Source of the DNA: a virus
IMG/VR virus record: IMGVR_UViG_3300047667_001294
Coordinates: 1-40,155 of that record
Direction: 5' to 3' (one strand)
Length of the DNA: 40,155 bases
Part shown: positions 39,667 through 40,155 of the stretch, piece by piece
Layout of the letters: each line of letters opens with the position of its first letter
Position numbering within the stretch: the first letter of the stretch is position 1
Notes under the pieces: generated by a model
Seen by the model: only the letters and a program-made list of their open reading frames with translations
Told to the model about the DNA's origin: nothing
Database searches by the model: none
Program-made: the position numbers and the translations under genes

Positions 39667-40155
39667 ATGTATAGACACGTTTATTACGACAAGAAAAGTT
39701 CCCAGATCCATGAAAACACATGGGATACCGAGGGAGAGAGAATTACAAAGGTTACCGATTTTAAACCTTTCCTGTTCACAGAGACAGACAAGAAAACCAA
39801 ATACAAATCCATTTTTGGAACGTATCTAGAACCGCATCTATTTGATAATGATAGTAAGCGTTACTGGTTTGTTGAGAATAAGGATGAGAAGATTTTCTAC
39901 AATCTTCCACCAGAGCAGCAATACCTAATTGCAAACTATCGAAAGGTTCCGCAGGAGGAATTTTCGGTAAATCCAATCAGAACTTTCTTTCTGGATATTG
40001 AAGCACCAGCCAAATCTGAATTTCCTGCACCGAAAGATGCCAAGTATGAAATCGATCTTATGTCCATCTATGATTCCCTGACAGGGAAGTATTATATGTG
40101 GGGTAAGAAAGCTTGGGATAGAAGTGGAGTTGAAGAGACCCTAGATAAACTCAAC
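39667..40155 (+). CDS. 43: Family B DNA polymerase, T4 gp43-like, N-terminal part, cut by window edge
   Basis: From ATG 39667 the frame reads MYRHVYYDKKSSQIHENTWD to the window end (163 residues). TEGERITKV, FKPFLF and KYKSIFG parallel the T4 gp43 N-terminal strands (ENGKERTREV, YLPTMF, KYKDIYG). FFLDIEAPAKSEFPAPKDAK followed by YEIDLMSIYDSLTGKYYM matches the first exonuclease motif (CDIEVTGDKFPDPMKAEYEIDAITHYDS). It replicates the phage genome with proofreading; the catalytic polymerase motifs lie beyond the edge. The frame is open upstream to 39577, but the ATG aligns with the T4 N-terminus, so I use it. Confidence 0.88.
   Translation, partial: MYRHVYYDKKSSQIHENTWDTEGERITKVTDFKPFLFTETDKKTKYKSIFGTYLEPHLFDNDSKRYWFVENKDEKIFYNLPPEQQYLIANYRKVPQEEFSVNPIRTFFLDIEAPAKSEFPAPKDAKYEIDLMSIYDSLTGKYYMWGKKAWDRSGVEETLDKLN

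Noticed and set aside
39587-39829. Plus-strand frame of 80 residues before gp43
   Set aside because: It overlaps the gp43-like frame and its product is basic and non-family-like, while the other frame matches T4 DNA polymerase.

Overview
The window is a piece of a T4-related myophage genome. Several proteins match T4 families: NrdB-type ribonucleotide reductase, gp13 neck, gp19 tail tube, gp31/GroES-type co-chaperonin, Rad50-like gp46, Mre11-like gp47, UvsW helicase, late sigma factor gp55, and the start of DNA polymerase gp43. A PhoH ATPase, a tail-collar protein and many cysteine-rich virion-type proteins fit a marine or environmental contractile-tailed phage. The DNA is AT-rich and densely packed. 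Most starts lack a Shine-Dalgarno sequence and sit behind AT boxes instead. That is compatible with a Bacteroidota host but does not prove it; the host is not identified here.

Layout. 1-1805 (minus): nrdB (cut by the left edge), a hypothetical gene and a tail-tube-fold protein. 1816-10380 (plus): putative holin, Pro/Gln-rich protein, tail-collar protein, tail/fibre-type proteins including one of 1151 residues, and a probable baseplate hub protein. 10377-19727: a tape-measure-like protein, a gp13-like neck protein with a large insertion, a baseplate chaperone-like protein (plus), a beta-propeller protein, a virion-type protein carrying a metallophosphoesterase domain, and PhoH. 19820-21198 (plus): a free-standing Vsr-like homing endonuclease and a small zinc-ribbon protein. 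21127-24820 (minus): DUF1810, a P-loop kinase-like protein, the co-chaperonin and an exported 3D-domain lytic protein. 24831-27460: a mixed-strand region with the tail tube and a possible prohead-core protein. 27372-31171 (minus): small genes, gp46 and a DUF4406-type protein. 31172-31516: the only long intergenic region, holding inverted repeats and a consensus sigma70-like promoter. 31517-40155 (plus): UvsY-like candidate, UvsW, gp55, gp47, an AAA+ ATPase, a macro-domain protein, small unknowns, and gp43 running off the right edge.

How it fits together. The right-hand plus block is a replication, recombination and late-transcription module. The rest is mainly virion structure and lysis with nucleotide metabolism between. 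Structural genes switch strand repeatedly, unlike the long co-oriented late blocks of T4. Many of them have a TAATTA/TAAATA box about 5 nt before the start codon. With T4 late-promoter geometry (TATAAATA at -13 to -6) the transcript would begin at the start codon. Since the window also encodes a gp55-like sigma factor, the most interesting hypothesis is single-gene late promoters making leaderless mRNAs. Perfect 12-14 bp inverted repeats inside coding regions and a phosphoesterase domain inside a virion-type protein are further unusual features. No tRNA, rRNA, CRISPR array or insertion sequence was recognised.
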